Source: Archegozetes longisetosus (lineage: Eukaryota; Arthropoda; Arachnida; Sarcoptiformes; Trhypochthoniidae). Taken from it: 64,000 bases of DNA. Within the stretch, counting starts at the first letter, position 1, and each line of letters begins with the position of its first letter. A program made the position numbers and the translations under genes. Below are positions 11,736-23,600 of this stretch, in pieces. Under the pieces are notes generated by a model. That model was not told the origin of the DNA. It ran no database searches and was given only the letters and a program-made list of their open reading frames with translations. The stretch is taken from NCBI GenBank assembly GCA_018873245.2, contig JAEMBT020000005.1, forward strand, positions 11,962,001 to 12,026,000, written 5' to 3'.

Positions 11736-14722
11736 ATGAAATATTACAAACCAAAACTTAATGAAAAGATCATTAATAAAAAGGGTTATCGTTCAAAGTC
11801 AAAACTTCCATTTCTTCCATTACTTGAACAGATAAACAGATTAAAAGTTTTGTTGGAAATGTCGAGCTCTTTTTATGAAACTATTAAATATCTTATTAAT
11901 CCTAAATCAGTGTCGATTTCATCGAAATCATGGCTATCGAGACCACCAGATGTTAATTTGGATAGTCTATTGTTATCATGGGGTTTTCTATCAGGAAAGT
12001 ATAAAAATGATGGCACTGTTGAATCAACAATGTGGGGAAAATTCAATCAAATCTTCAGGATACTATTCTTGATTTATTATGGAATCAACTTGATAATAGC
12101 AATGATATTAAATGATAACTCCGTTTGGATTTACTACTTGGGAGACTATGCAGTAGTATTGATGACAATGCTTCCCAGAATTCATTTTCAAATGCTTTTA
12201 TTATCTGTTACTATAAAATCTATTTTAATGCTATTTTTTTACCAAAAGAATCGAACAACTGGTCGATTGAGTTGGTTAGGAATCACACGACAAATCAAAG
12301 GTAAACATTCAAAAATTTTGGGAATATAAGGTACTGGAACAGAACGGCGGACTAGGTTTAATCAACTTTTTAAAGTATTTAGGCTTTATGAATATATGAT
12401 AGTAGTATATCATTTAAAGCTTATTTCCCTGTCTTCCCCCTTCTATCAACCAAATCGATAATTAATTAATAGTATCAAAATGTCGGTTGATAAACAAACA
12501 CCTCTGCGAAAACGCATTGGCATTTTCTTTCAAAATAATATAAGAGAAGGTAAACTTTTACTTCGAATCATTTTTTAAGAGAGAATGTTGGCCGAACTAT
12601 GATATATGAAGCAATGAAAAGAGTAGATAATGGAATTAGTTTGGACAGAAGACCTGGAAGTGGTAGTAATAACGCTATACCCGAAAAAGTCAAAGAAAAT
12701 TATTAAGGAATGCGTTAATCAGGTTACAAAAAGCGAGGCGTCTATAGCCAAAAAATTCAAAATTAGCAATCATAGTGTAAAAAAGATTCCTTTGAATGCT
12801 GGATTTAAGAAGAAAAAGAAAATCAAAGCACCAAAAAGTAGTGAAAGACAAAAGAAATGTTTAGAAAGGCTAAGACGAGGTCTGTTTAAGCCATCTGAAA
12901 ATGTTGAAATCATTATCGATGATAAGACATATCTCACTCTTGATGGCTCTGACAGTTATAATGATTATTATTATTCTCAAGATGAAGCAGAAGTATCTGA
13001 TTCTGTAAAGTACAAATTCGTTACCAAATTTCCCCAAAATGTCTTGGTTTGGGCTGCGCTGAGCAGTCGAGGTCTCTCTTAAGTTTTCATTACAAAGTTG
13101 GGCAATGCTATTAATTCTCAAACTTATATAAAAGAATGTATTAAAAAAAGATTGACTAAATTTACCAGTAAATATCATAATGACGGCAATTTCATATTTT
13201 GGCCAGACTTGGAGTCATCACATTATGCTAAACAATCACCTGAAGGGTTGAAACGCCTTAAAATCAACATAGTCCCAAAAAATTGTAATCCTCCAAACTA
13301 CCACAGGTTAGACCTATTGAGCATTATTGGGCTATTTTGAAAAAAAGGTTTACAAAAATGGTTGGAGAGCTGAATATATTGAGGAATTGATTAAAAAAAT
13401 CAAATCAGGGCTGAGAGAAACCTCACCAAAAGTCTGCCAGAGCCTCATGAGGTGTGTCAAGACTAAAGTCCGCAAAGCTGCCGATCACGGGCCACTATCG
13501 CTAGTTAATTAATTTAGTTTCAATCCTGAATAAGTTTTCTATAAACTGATTAAGTATAATGAATTTATGTAAGCTAGTTTATGATTAAAGAGTAATTGAA
13601 TCCAGTCCGCCGTTCTGTTCCAGTACCTTATTCTTTCAAAGTTCTTTAGGAGTTTTTGAAATAGTATTATCAACAAAATCCAAGAAGTATGGTAATTTTT
13701 GAAAAAAATCAAATTTTTTCGATTAAATAGGTAACACTAAATTAGGAGATCTGTCACTTAGCCCACCATTAGCTGACAGATATTGGCATCGACTATGTTT
13801 GATGGAATTCCTAGCAAGATATAGTGTTTGGTACACTTTAATTGTGTCACTTCCCGTTCATTCCTATCTTATTTTGAGCTATTGGCCCAAACAGTATCTA
13901 ATTCTTCATGGAATACGTAGTTATATAGCTTTATTCATATGGCTCTGGTGTGTAGTGCCGCACACCTTTGGAACCGTCTTGATATTTCCTCAATTGTGCT
14001 ATTATTTGGAATTAAGATTCAGTAATGTAAATAATTCTTTGAAAAAGTTTTCGTCATCTCATACAATATCTAATAATTTTCGAGATTTGATGAAAATATT
14101 GGATAAACACAATCAAATTTGCGAAAATGTTTCTGAATATAACAAGTTCTGGAAATTTGAACTACTTCTAAATGCTATTTTTTATTCAACAATGGTTTTA
14201 TTACTAGCTTATATCTCATTCTTCAGTTCTATACTTCTTTGGCTAAGAATATTCTTCGGATCATTTTCTGCGTTTTTAATCACCTGTTTTTGTTATATAT
14301 TCTTTTCCGCAGCTTCAGTTACGAGTCAGGTATCTAATGAACATTTTTGAAGCACTTAAACTCAAAGAATAATTTTCATCTACTTCTGAAAGGCTCACAA
14401 ATCGTACTCATTACTGAACACAATAAATATAGAATCATCAGAAATGCCTTTAAAAACAAGCATACGGCTACAACAGTACATTCAAAGACTTGGAGGAAAA
14501 ACTATTGGATTTTATTGTTGGGATATCATAGCTATCGATAGAAAACATTTTCTTAACGTAAATTTATTGAAATATGACTTATGTTGAAAGTATATTTTAA
14601 TCTATTAAATCTTTTCTCAGCCTATTTTCACTTTGATAACAAATTTTCTGGTATTCATTCAAATATCATCTGGAATTGAGCTTAAGTCCGATATAATGAA
14701 CTCGAACGAGCAAATACTCTGA
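11736..14722 (+). CDS. Gustatory-receptor-like chemoreceptor (GrA)
   Basis: I assemble four exons: 11736-12300, 13731-14329, 14393-14557, 14621-14722. All junctions are GT-AG with intron phases 1, 0, 0, giving 476 codons plus stop. The product has hydrophobic segments in the pattern of an inverted-topology seven-helix receptor: two in exon 1, four in exon 2 and one in exon 4. Exon 3 has the diagnostic IQRLGGKTIGFYCW-like loop and exon 4 the helix LITNFLVFIQ. It aligns along its length with the copies at 35746, 39059 and 62263. Those start near the internal Met at 11859, so the extra 41 N-terminal residues are uncertain. Intron 1 holds a 1300-bp transposon. Such receptors are ligand-gated channels in sensory membranes; the ligand cannot be told from the sequence. 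Confidence 0.75.
12329..13628 (+). mobile_element. Tc1/mariner-like transposon in GrA intron 1
   Basis: Perfect 25-bp terminal inverted repeats begin AGGTACTGGAACAGAACGGC at 12329 and end as the complement at 13628. TA target duplications lie at 12327-12328 and 13629-13630. The element is 1300 bp, typical of this superfamily. It lies wholly inside intron 1 of GrA in the same orientation. The intact ends suggest a fairly recent arrival, although its gene is decayed. Confidence 0.92.
12600..13512 (+). pseudogene. Tc1/mariner-like transposase remnant
   Basis: Pieces of one transposase lie in shifting frames. A helix-turn-helix region (IYEAMKRVDNG; SEASIAKKFKISNHSV) comes first. It is followed by a first catalytic Asp in IIIDDKTYLTLDG, a region LVWAALSSRGLS that ends in a stop near 13080, a second Asp in FIFWPDLESSHYA, and a distal PIEHYWAILKKR, where the third acidic residue is expected. 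Stops and frame changes separate the pieces, so no intact protein is made. It appears related to the transposase start at 63583. Confidence 0.8.
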
Positions 14723-15236
14723 TTAAGATTCAGTTTTTTCATGATAAAGTCTAAACAATAAGTACTTTAAATTTTGTATTATTAATAGAATTATTCAATT
14801 TATTAAGACTTACGTTAATCATATGATAAAGAAACAAGTTGTAAATTTCATAATATAAGAGATTATACCATAAGATTCATTGCATGACTTAGCAAAAGTT
14901 CAATAATTTTGTAAATCGAACTCCTCACGAAGGACCATTTATTTTTTAAATTTAAAGAGAATTTTATTGAAAAAGTATATCATTAGTAAAATAATTTCTT
15001 TTAGAGAATTCATTATGTTATGAATAATTGATTTTAACTGTTTTCGCAATCTTTTTATTCTCGATATTGTTTTCAATTTTTCGCTTTCTATTCTTATCTG
15101 CTCCTTCTGTCGTAAGTCAGGTCAATATCTGACTATATTCCAGAATATGGAACTTTAAAATCTCTGATAGTTTCCCAACCTTCATTGGTTCTTAAATCTT
15201 GTTCATTACAGCATGTCCTTTAATCTTCTGAACTCA
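14723..15236. other. Intergenic DNA downstream of GrA
   Basis: No gene or defined repeat is visible. Near 15000-15120 a stretch ending TTCCGCTTTCTATTCTTATCTGC resembles the end of a chemoreceptor exon 2, but it is too short and degraded to call. Confidence 0.35.
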
Positions 15237-15370
15237 TATATGAAGAGCTTATTTCCAGAAGGGCTTAAGTGTCTATATTATAAAGTCCCGTAAAGATCAT
15301 AGCGAACGCTCAAAGTAACGGACCTATAATATAGACACTTAAGCCCTTTTGGAAATAAGCTCTTCATATA
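15237..15370. mobile_element. Foldback MITE with about 51-bp inverted repeats
   Basis: The arm 15237-15287 (starting TATATGAAGAGCTTATTTCC) is repeated in inverted orientation at 15320-15370 with only a few mismatches, around a loop of about 32 nt. The copy is noncoding and 134 bp long. The long arms with a short loop suggest a foldback-type MITE. Target duplications are not clear, because the right end abuts a second element. Confidence 0.7.
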
Positions 15371-15511
15371 GCCTGTTTTTGAAGAAGTACCTTAGCGAAT
15401 AGACCTTTTACTGTGTATTAAAAATACTTTTTATACTGAATTCAATATAGAAAATAATTTTAATGAAAATTAAAGACCTATTTATTAAGGCACTTCTTCA
15501 AAAACAGACTA
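15371..15511. mobile_element. Second inverted-repeat MITE, adjacent to the first
   Basis: CCTGTTTTTGAAGAAGTACC at the left end is matched in inverted form at the right end (GGCACTTCTTCAAAAACAGA), extending imperfectly to about 32 bp. CATATA occurs directly outside both ends (15365-15370 and 15512-15517) and may be the target duplication. If so, this element inserted exactly at the edge of the neighbouring foldback. Confidence 0.6.
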
Positions 15512-16062
15512 CATATATTGAGTATAATTTTTCTTTAAAATATTCTCATCGATCATATCAAACTTATTAATAAAGTTTGAAATAAATCGAATAAATACTC
15601 TTCCATCTCATGAAGTGGTTGGCCGCGTCTCCAAACCATTTGATCCAAAAATTGCGTTTTATTAATAGAATTAAACTTCCATAAAAGCAATACAAACTAT
15701 ATGAATAAGCAAAGTCAAGGTCTCAACAACTAATAGTTTCATATTTAGACAAAATTTTTATTAGCTATTTTTACACGAAACTTGTAATCAGCTCATATTG
15801 CTATTAAACGGTTTTATTCAACATTATTAAGAAAGAAACATGTTTTCGATTGAACAGAAAATAATTGACTTTGTATTTAGCGATTTGAGTATGACTTATA
15901 AGTTTTTTGAATTACTAGCTAATCACTTGAAGATTTAAAATACGATATCAAAACATTTTATAAAAACTGAAATCTTATCCGAAGTGACTATTGAGTAAAA
16001 ATTCACACTCTTATAAGAAGTATTATCCTTGTATATGATGAAAATTGTTTGCAAAAAAAGAA
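15512..16062. other. Intergenic DNA
   Basis: AT-rich, no gene seen. The last bases before the tRNA (about 16051-16060, a run of A on the plus strand) give a run of T downstream of the minus-strand tRNA gene, as expected for a Pol III terminator. Confidence 0.4.
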
Positions 16063-16135
16063 TGTACCTGCCAGGTTTCGAACCTGGGACCTTCTGCGTG
16101 TTAGGCAGATGTGATAACCACTACACCACAGGTAC
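16063..16135 (-). tRNA. tRNA-Val (anticodon AAC)
   Basis: On the minus strand a 73-nt cloverleaf can be drawn. The acceptor stem GTACCTG/CAGGTAC is followed by discriminator A. The D arm is GTGTAGTGGTTATCAC, which includes the A-box. The anticodon stem TCTGC/GCAGA carries the loop CTAACAC, giving anticodon AAC. The T arm is CCAGG-TTCGAAA-CCTGG (B-box). All stems pair and no intron is present. A run of seven T follows the 3' end within a few bases. The body closely resembles animal tRNA-Val(AAC). Confidence 0.95.
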
Positions 16136-17632
16136 TACGATGATAATTATTCAGGTTAGAGTGATACACTTTCAAAAACAAGTCAGTAATTCTACACTTT
16201 ATATCAAGTTTAAATATTCAATTCAAAATTTTAAGGGAGAACATGGAGATATTTAAATAACTTAACTTATTAGTTAAATTTATAATGAAATTAATGATAA
16301 ATAATTTCATTGACAGCGGGTGATTTTTGATTCGAGCACAAGCTCAGTTTTTGCATTGGATTCGAGGAGTAATTTAAATGAACCCCAGAAAACATGCTAT
16401 TAGATTTATAATTGGTTTTTTAAGAAAATTATAAAAGCAAAATAAAACATATGAAAATGACATACATTTTAATTAATTTACATTCTGAAAATATGAATTG
16501 TTTCTAAAAGTAAATTTCCAACAATAAATTACAATCGACTGCAACTCTAATTTTTCAACGTATTGTTGAAATTAAACTCTTATGCTTAAAAACATTTTTG
16601 GGGTTTAATTTCTATATATAAATGCGAGAGAGGCACTTTTGCAAGTTTTATGCTTAGCTTAAAAGTCTTCCAAGGTTGAAAAGTAAAAGTGAAAATATTA
16701 AGCATTAATACATAATAACCTTCAATCCACAATAAAGATTCTAATATACAAAATAATAAATTATGTATAATTTAAAGAATCTTTATTACTTTTTATTTAT
16801 GTGATTCAAAAGTTGAAAGTGCCGAACTTGCGTTAATACATGGATATACACTATTGCCTATTACTAATATAAATAATACTTCATACACTGCTGATAAGTA
16901 GCTTATAAGAGCTGATTCATCGGTCGGTAGCCTATTTTCTTATATAGCCCGCGGGTTATGTAAGGAATAAAGTTTAATTTCTGAAAATCCTAGTTATGTG
17001 GGCAATATATGAGGTGCAGGGCATACATGGAAGTATTTTTTAAAAAGTGAAATGCTAGAATTTTCTACACTGCGGACAATAAGTGTGCAATTAGTAGAAA
17101 AAAACAACAGAGAGTTTGGAATATATACTTTCACGTATAGCTCGTGTGTGTGTGTGCTGTGTCTTAACGAGATGTGTTCTACCGCAAAGGCCGCATTACC
17201 TTCAACTCCCAGTTATTTTTTCTAGTAATTGTATAGTTGCGAAAATAGTGTATATGGGACTTGTATATGGGAATTAAAAGGCAAATGAAATAAAAGCAAT
17301 ATAAGAAAACTACTATACTCAAATTGTTCACCGTATGTTTAAGGCTTGTTTAACTTTTGATTTGATAAAAGATCAGCTGAACTTTAGACATCAATCTGTT
17401 TATCTCAACACATATTAAGAAAGTTATGAAAATAGTTTTTACTTGCAAATAACGTGATCATCTGTTATCAATTTGAAACCTTGGATATATTGCACTTTCG
17501 TTAAGCAATTATCAGTCACTAACTAGTATGATATTTTGAATTAACTTTAAACCTAACCTAACCTGTTTAACTTGTCATTAAATCCGCTATAAACTTATGC
17601 TATAATATATTTGCATTTAAAACAAACTCAAA
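16136..17632. other. Intergenic DNA upstream of PSME4
   Basis: No gene seen. A TATATATAAATGCG word lies near 16615. A short (GT)n tract lies near 17145. AACCTAACCTAACC, a TTAGG-type word on the other strand, lies near 17550. The 40 bp before the PSME4 start contain TATAATATAT, which could be a promoter element, but nothing shows that it is used. Confidence 0.35.
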
Positions 17633-20600
17633 ATGAGTGATAATTTAAATCTTATTCGAGGTGTTTCCCAAACTTGTAATCAGAATATGCGTGAATTAAG
17701 AAGAAAAATGTTAGGATTTTATCCACAAAAAGAAAAATTAAGTAATCATTACCTACCTTATGCTCAACAATTAGATGAAGAATGTGTTGAGTATCTATCA
17801 AAAATTAAGGCTAATATTCCAAGAAGTTTAATACTAAGTGACTGGAATGAATTAACCGGATTTTCGTGGATTAATGACTTGGATAAGTAAATTTTTTCTC
17901 ATTTTTACCATGAAGATAAAAACTGATTACATCTACTGATTTTTACTACAGTTATATATCGTTATACGGATTATGTTTTAGCAAATCCGATCACATCTAT
18001 TTCATTCAGTTGTTATTTAATGTCATCACTATTCCTGACCTATATTTTGGAGAAATTATGACATATGCAAAAATCCTGATAAAACTGCTTAAGTAAGTTA
18101 TTATAATGATGAGACATTTAGTATTTTTCTCGAATAAATTTTTTTTGTGCAAAAGAGCACATCTTTTGGCATATTTAGAATCATGTATACCTATTAATAT
18201 TTATTGTTGAGAAATATTTTCCATCTTAATCAAGTATGCAATTGACTTAATCTAGATATTCACGTAATATTTTATGAGTAAGCAGTTTACTACCCAATAT
18301 TGATATAAAGATTTAGCTGGGATATTATTTCCCACAAACTGTTTCTAGATTATTTTCGAATAGGTATTTCTAATACTTTTAATTAATTTCTGAATAAGCC
18401 TTAATTTTTAAATTAGTAGAATTTGAATAAACCTTTATCTTAAGAAATTCTATAATTATTTTGATAAACATTATTCAACTGAAAAAGTGATGAGATCACT
18501 TTTGCTTACTTTTTCACTATCATTTGTAGTAATAACCCACAAGCTAGCTCTTGTGAGAGCTTGAAGCTCATCCAAGCTTAAGCTCAAACAATTATTTTTG
18601 TGATTTAAGCATGTTCACTTACACTTACATATTATGAGCAAAAAGGTTTTCAAAGCCGCCCAACTTTCAGTGCTTTTTTAATCTGTGTAAAAGAGGTCTC
18701 ACTACAGTTTACATTAAATAGAGTCAATTTCCAATCGGAATATATCGTCACCTGAGTGCTATGAGATTCTAAATGCATTTTTTAGACAAAATGAGTTATT
18801 ACCGAATTCACGTACCTTATCATAGTCTTCACGTTTCTATTGATTCAAACTTGTCAATTTATATCTGGTCCGGCTGAAATAGCCGAGTCAATCGAGTGAG
18901 ATGAGCAAAATACTGGTAAAGCAGGCGTTTTCACAAGCTTCCAAGTTATCAAAAATAAACTTGAAATAATCTCTATCAAGAGAGTCGTATTCTGCTAAAT
19001 TTTCACTTTTAAAAAATTTATTAGATTTAGTTCCTTCTTTATCGAGAAATTCGAATATTTAATAAATCGCTGTGAAGTGCATCATTACTTTCTAAAAATT
19101 TATTTTTTAGTGTTTCAAATCATTTCTTGATAAAGTTTCTGAAAATTTGTGAAAATATAGTTGACTTAGAAAAATTTTTGATCGAGTTATGTCGAAATAT
19201 TCTGAAAACGTTCGAAATTCATTTCCCCATTTCTATTTTAATTTTTTTTCGAAAAAATCTGTTTCGATTTTGTTACTTATCGATTTTTGATCATTTAGAA
19301 CCTTATAAAGTATAGCTTTAGTACTTACTTTTAAATTTAATTTCACTGTAATAAAGTTCTTGATGCAAAAATCAGTTCTCAGTAACTTATGATAAAAATA
19401 GGGTACGTCGTAAGTGAACAACGGAATTTGAGCACCTCACACATTGATTGGTAGCATACCTAAGATAAGTATTGTTAATCGAATTATTCGTGTGTGCAAA
19501 CATTGAACTTTAAAGTGGCTTCCTTGTAAAAATAGTTTTTGCATTTAGAACCATATAACATTCAGAAGACGACATATAAGCATTGTATATAAACTTTGAT
19601 TTCATTTAAGATAAATGCGTGCTTAATTTATAGGTGCTTTTACACGGTGAAGCATTTCAAAATAAGTTTCCGAAACATAGATTTCGAATAAGATTTAAAA
19701 CTGAAACTTAGAGTTTACACAGCAAGACAAATCTATAAAAATTAGTTCGAGAATGACCAATTGAATCCAAGTATTGAAACTTTGTCCGAAAAGAGATGTG
19801 TTACTTAACTCAAATATTCTGAGAGACAATTTTTATTGAAAGTTGTACTGAAGCATGTTCCAAAAGTAGAACACTGGCCAACAACTACTAAACATGTTTC
19901 ATGTTCGATAATTTATTTTTAAACCTTCAAGACATTCGAACCATAGCACTCAAATGACGAAACAAATTTCAGAAATAAAAATTTTGTAAACATATTTCAA
20001 AAATGTTTAGTCGTGTAAACGCAACTTAAGACAAACTTTCATTCAATATTCTTATGATGAGATAGTAAACGCAGCTCAGCTCAGCAGAATTCTGAGCTGC
20101 TTAGCTTTATGTTCGAGGCTCAGGATTTTAAGTTTTTGCTCACCTTTAACTATTTAATGAAAAATTTTTGACACTAATAGTCCTTGAGGCTTAAATTGGA
20201 AACTTATTATTGAAGTTATGATTTAATCAAATTGATCTTACTTCTAGTTGAACTTATATTTATTCCAAAAATAGGAAAAAAGAATTGATTTCTCCTAAAG
20301 AATTGTCTGTTCCGTGGCGTTCATTATATAAGTTATATAGAAGAACTAATCACTCAAAACACAAAGATTTAAAAATGATTACAATACCAGTAGATTATGA
20401 CACAGTCATCAATGAATTGATCAAATTATGCAGAGTTTATTTCCCGATTGAATCGACACAAGAAATGTTAGATGAATGGAGACCCTCTTATGTCCATACG
20501 ATTTAGTGATGTATGACGCTATGGAATACTTTAGACTATTTTTACCGACTCTGTCACTACCAGAGAACCACGACAAAGGATTCAAACTTTGGTTCAAAGA

Positions 20601-23600
20601 ATTTATGACAATATGGGAGTCAATTAAGAACAATCCTCCGTGGGAGTGGAGAATGGTTTCCTTGTTATCGCGTTTGGCTTCCGATACAATTGGTTTTATT
20701 GATTGGAATCCATACATTCCTATGATATTCACACGTTTGATTAGAGGCTTTAAGAATAGGAATTACGCTCATAGCGATGTAGTAGTTTGGATAGTATCAA
20801 TGTTGAGCCCAAACAATTTGTGTCAAAAATATTTGACACAACTAATCAAATCAAATCAAACTTATTATTATCCGTCAAACCATCGGGAATTCACTGATAG
20901 ACTGCAGTTTATCATGAGATTATTTACTACAGAATTTATAGATCGCTTGCACCGGGAGAGATATAAAGAAAATTCGTGGTTACCAGCTATTCCTGATAGC
21001 TATAAGCTAAATGAAGAAAATATGACTAATTTTATCAATAGTCTGATAGAAATTGTGATAATATCTATGTTTAGCCCATTGGGTAGTTCTGATTCAGAGG
21101 CGTCACTGAGAAATTTAGTGCAACTACGTCCAGACATTGTGATACCAAAAGTTTTGAAAGAGTTAAGTGAGTCATTGGATATCATAACAGAACCGCATAG
21201 ACTTGAAGTCTCCATTAATTGCTTGACAGCAATATTACCTTCTATTATAAATAATAGGAAATCATACCCTGAATATACCATTGATTTATTACCTCTTTTG
21301 ACGCGTTTATTGGTAGGACTGGATATAAATGATATCGAAAAATTAAAAGCCATTTTTAATTTGATTGAAACTTTTGCTTACTTGGTGCCGCTTACAGATT
21401 GCTCATCAGAAGAGAAGAAAGATCTAACTGAAAATGAAATTGAATTATGTTTGTCTACTGCTGGATTCGAGGATTTTGTGCTTGTATTCATTGATCGTTG
21501 TTTAGAACTCATAGAAAATTCTTCAGATATTGATAACTATCATTTGGATCAAGAAGACAGAATTTCCATGGCTGACGAAGAATTAGCCGTTTTTAGTGGG
21601 ATTAAAAATGTATTGTCTCGAGTTCTCTCTAGATCTTCGCCTCAGATATTCGAAGTAATTACTAAAATTCTAGTTATTTACTCAATCCTATTGAATGTGA
21701 GAATAACTTAATTGAATTTAAAATTTATTTGTAGATGTGTCTTAATAAAATTTTCAGCTTTGTTTCAAATCATGTACTTGCTTCACCAATGAATTTGAGG
21801 ACCTTATTGACGATATGCGCAGGCGTAACATTTCTTTCAAGGTAGTCTTTCAAATCGGTAAAAATTGATTTTCCTCAATTTCAGATAAACCCGAAATTGA
21901 CTCTCCAAAAATTTATGCCTCATTACTGCGACAAAGTTCTTGAGATGACAGAAAATAATGATATTTCAAAAGAAGATAAAGTAGATAAGCAACTCTCGCA
22001 CACTCTGAAATTTATTCGTGGTCTAATTCATTGCGATGGAAGTTATCTTATAGAATACAGAAATTTGATTATTGAAATTCTTGATAGAACCTTGAACTTC
22101 AAATGCATTGACATCTACAATATTTCAAGTATCATATTAGAAGACTTGTTGAAATGTTTGACATCAATATACGAACTTGAATTCATTAATGATTCAGAAA
22201 ACTCAGGAAATTCTAATATTACAGTAAACCTTTTTCGTACAATATTTATAAAGAATTTTCACTTTTGAAATTTTTTTAAGGATTGGGCCAAAACTTATAA
22301 TTTGAGTGAAGTTAATCTCAAATGGCATATCCCTAATGACGAGGAAATAGATTTCGCAAAACTACTTCTGGAAAAATATTTGTTTCAGAAATTGAATGAA
22401 TTAAGGTCATGGACTGAAAATAAAATTCGTTTGACTAACGAAGAACTTCGACGCACTCTGTACATTGTGGATGGGTGTATTCTCGGCGCTTCAAATGTGT
22501 TACCGACTTGGGAAGGAATGGACTTGAATTTGTAATTATTATTATTATTGATTTGAGGCTATTTATATCATAAAACTTTCTTTGAAGGTCTAATTCATTA
22601 ATACTGATGAGTAATTTCTCCGCTAAATGTGTTGGGTCTAAAAGTATTAGTTTCGCAAATAATGAGAACATTCGTGAATTAGTTGTAAAAACTACTCATT
22701 TAGTTCTTGAGCATGTAATGGCTGTTTGTGAGGATAATACTAATTCGCTTTATTTATTAATAAGGGTATAATTAACTAGGGTGACCACCCGTCCCGTTTT
22801 TGACGGGACAGTCCGTTCTATTTAAAGATGAAAGACAAAAATCCCGTCAGACTAAAAATTCTCGACGGAACAATTAGTTGTCCCGTTTTTCAATTTTCAT
22901 TTTGAAAAATATGCTTAGAAAATATTTCTTAAAAATTCAAACATTGAATTTATTTTACAAATGATAAGGGATTAAGAAATTCAGTTTAATGTTTTGGGCA
23001 CCTGTGGTTTAAAATCAAAAGTTATTGAATTAATCTTTTCTGCCTTGACATATCTGATATAAACCAGTATTTCTTACCTTTGAAAAACTTTGAAAGATGT
23101 CATTTCTAAGGAAAAATATACTTTTGAAATCAACCATGAATAATAATCTTCAATGTTTAAATATTAGAAAGTATTGTTTGACACCTAAATATTTGTAATG
23201 ACTAATAAATGAGTAATTTTTCTTTTTAAAAATATAAGGGTCCCCCCTTTGATATTTTTGTCCCGTCGTGAGTCAAGCCAGAGCTGGTCACCCTATAATT
23301 AACTAGAAACACTATTATCTTAACTTAAATATGACTTTTTGCTATAGTTATATCGAATGGCTCTCTTTGATTATGGTTTGAATAAAACTGATTATCTTTC
23401 TAATAAAAACAACTATAATCACTTAAAACAAAAATTTAAAGATAAATTATTGACAAACAAGAGATACATTAGAAGTGTTCACGTGAAAAGACTTATTGCA
23501 CAACATCAGGTATATCTGCAATTCTGACGAAAATATAGCTTCACTAGATCTAATTTTAAGCTATTCCTTTCTAAAATTGTTTTATAAGATTTCAAATAAT

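Noticed and set aside
16029-16256. 75-codon plus-strand frame across the tRNA-Val gene
   Set aside because: It reads the complement of the tRNA (FEPGTF is the translated T arm). The tRNA explains the sequence fully.
20421-20732. Minus-strand frames inside PSME4 exons (also 21000-21353, 26114-26383)
   Set aside because: They are shadows of the conserved plus-strand PSME4 coding sequence.
21825-21841. Extending PSME4 exon 4 to a later donor (AAG|GTAGTC)
   Set aside because: That would end in phase 2 and put a stop in exon 5. The GTAACA donor at 21825 keeps phase 0 and an open frame.
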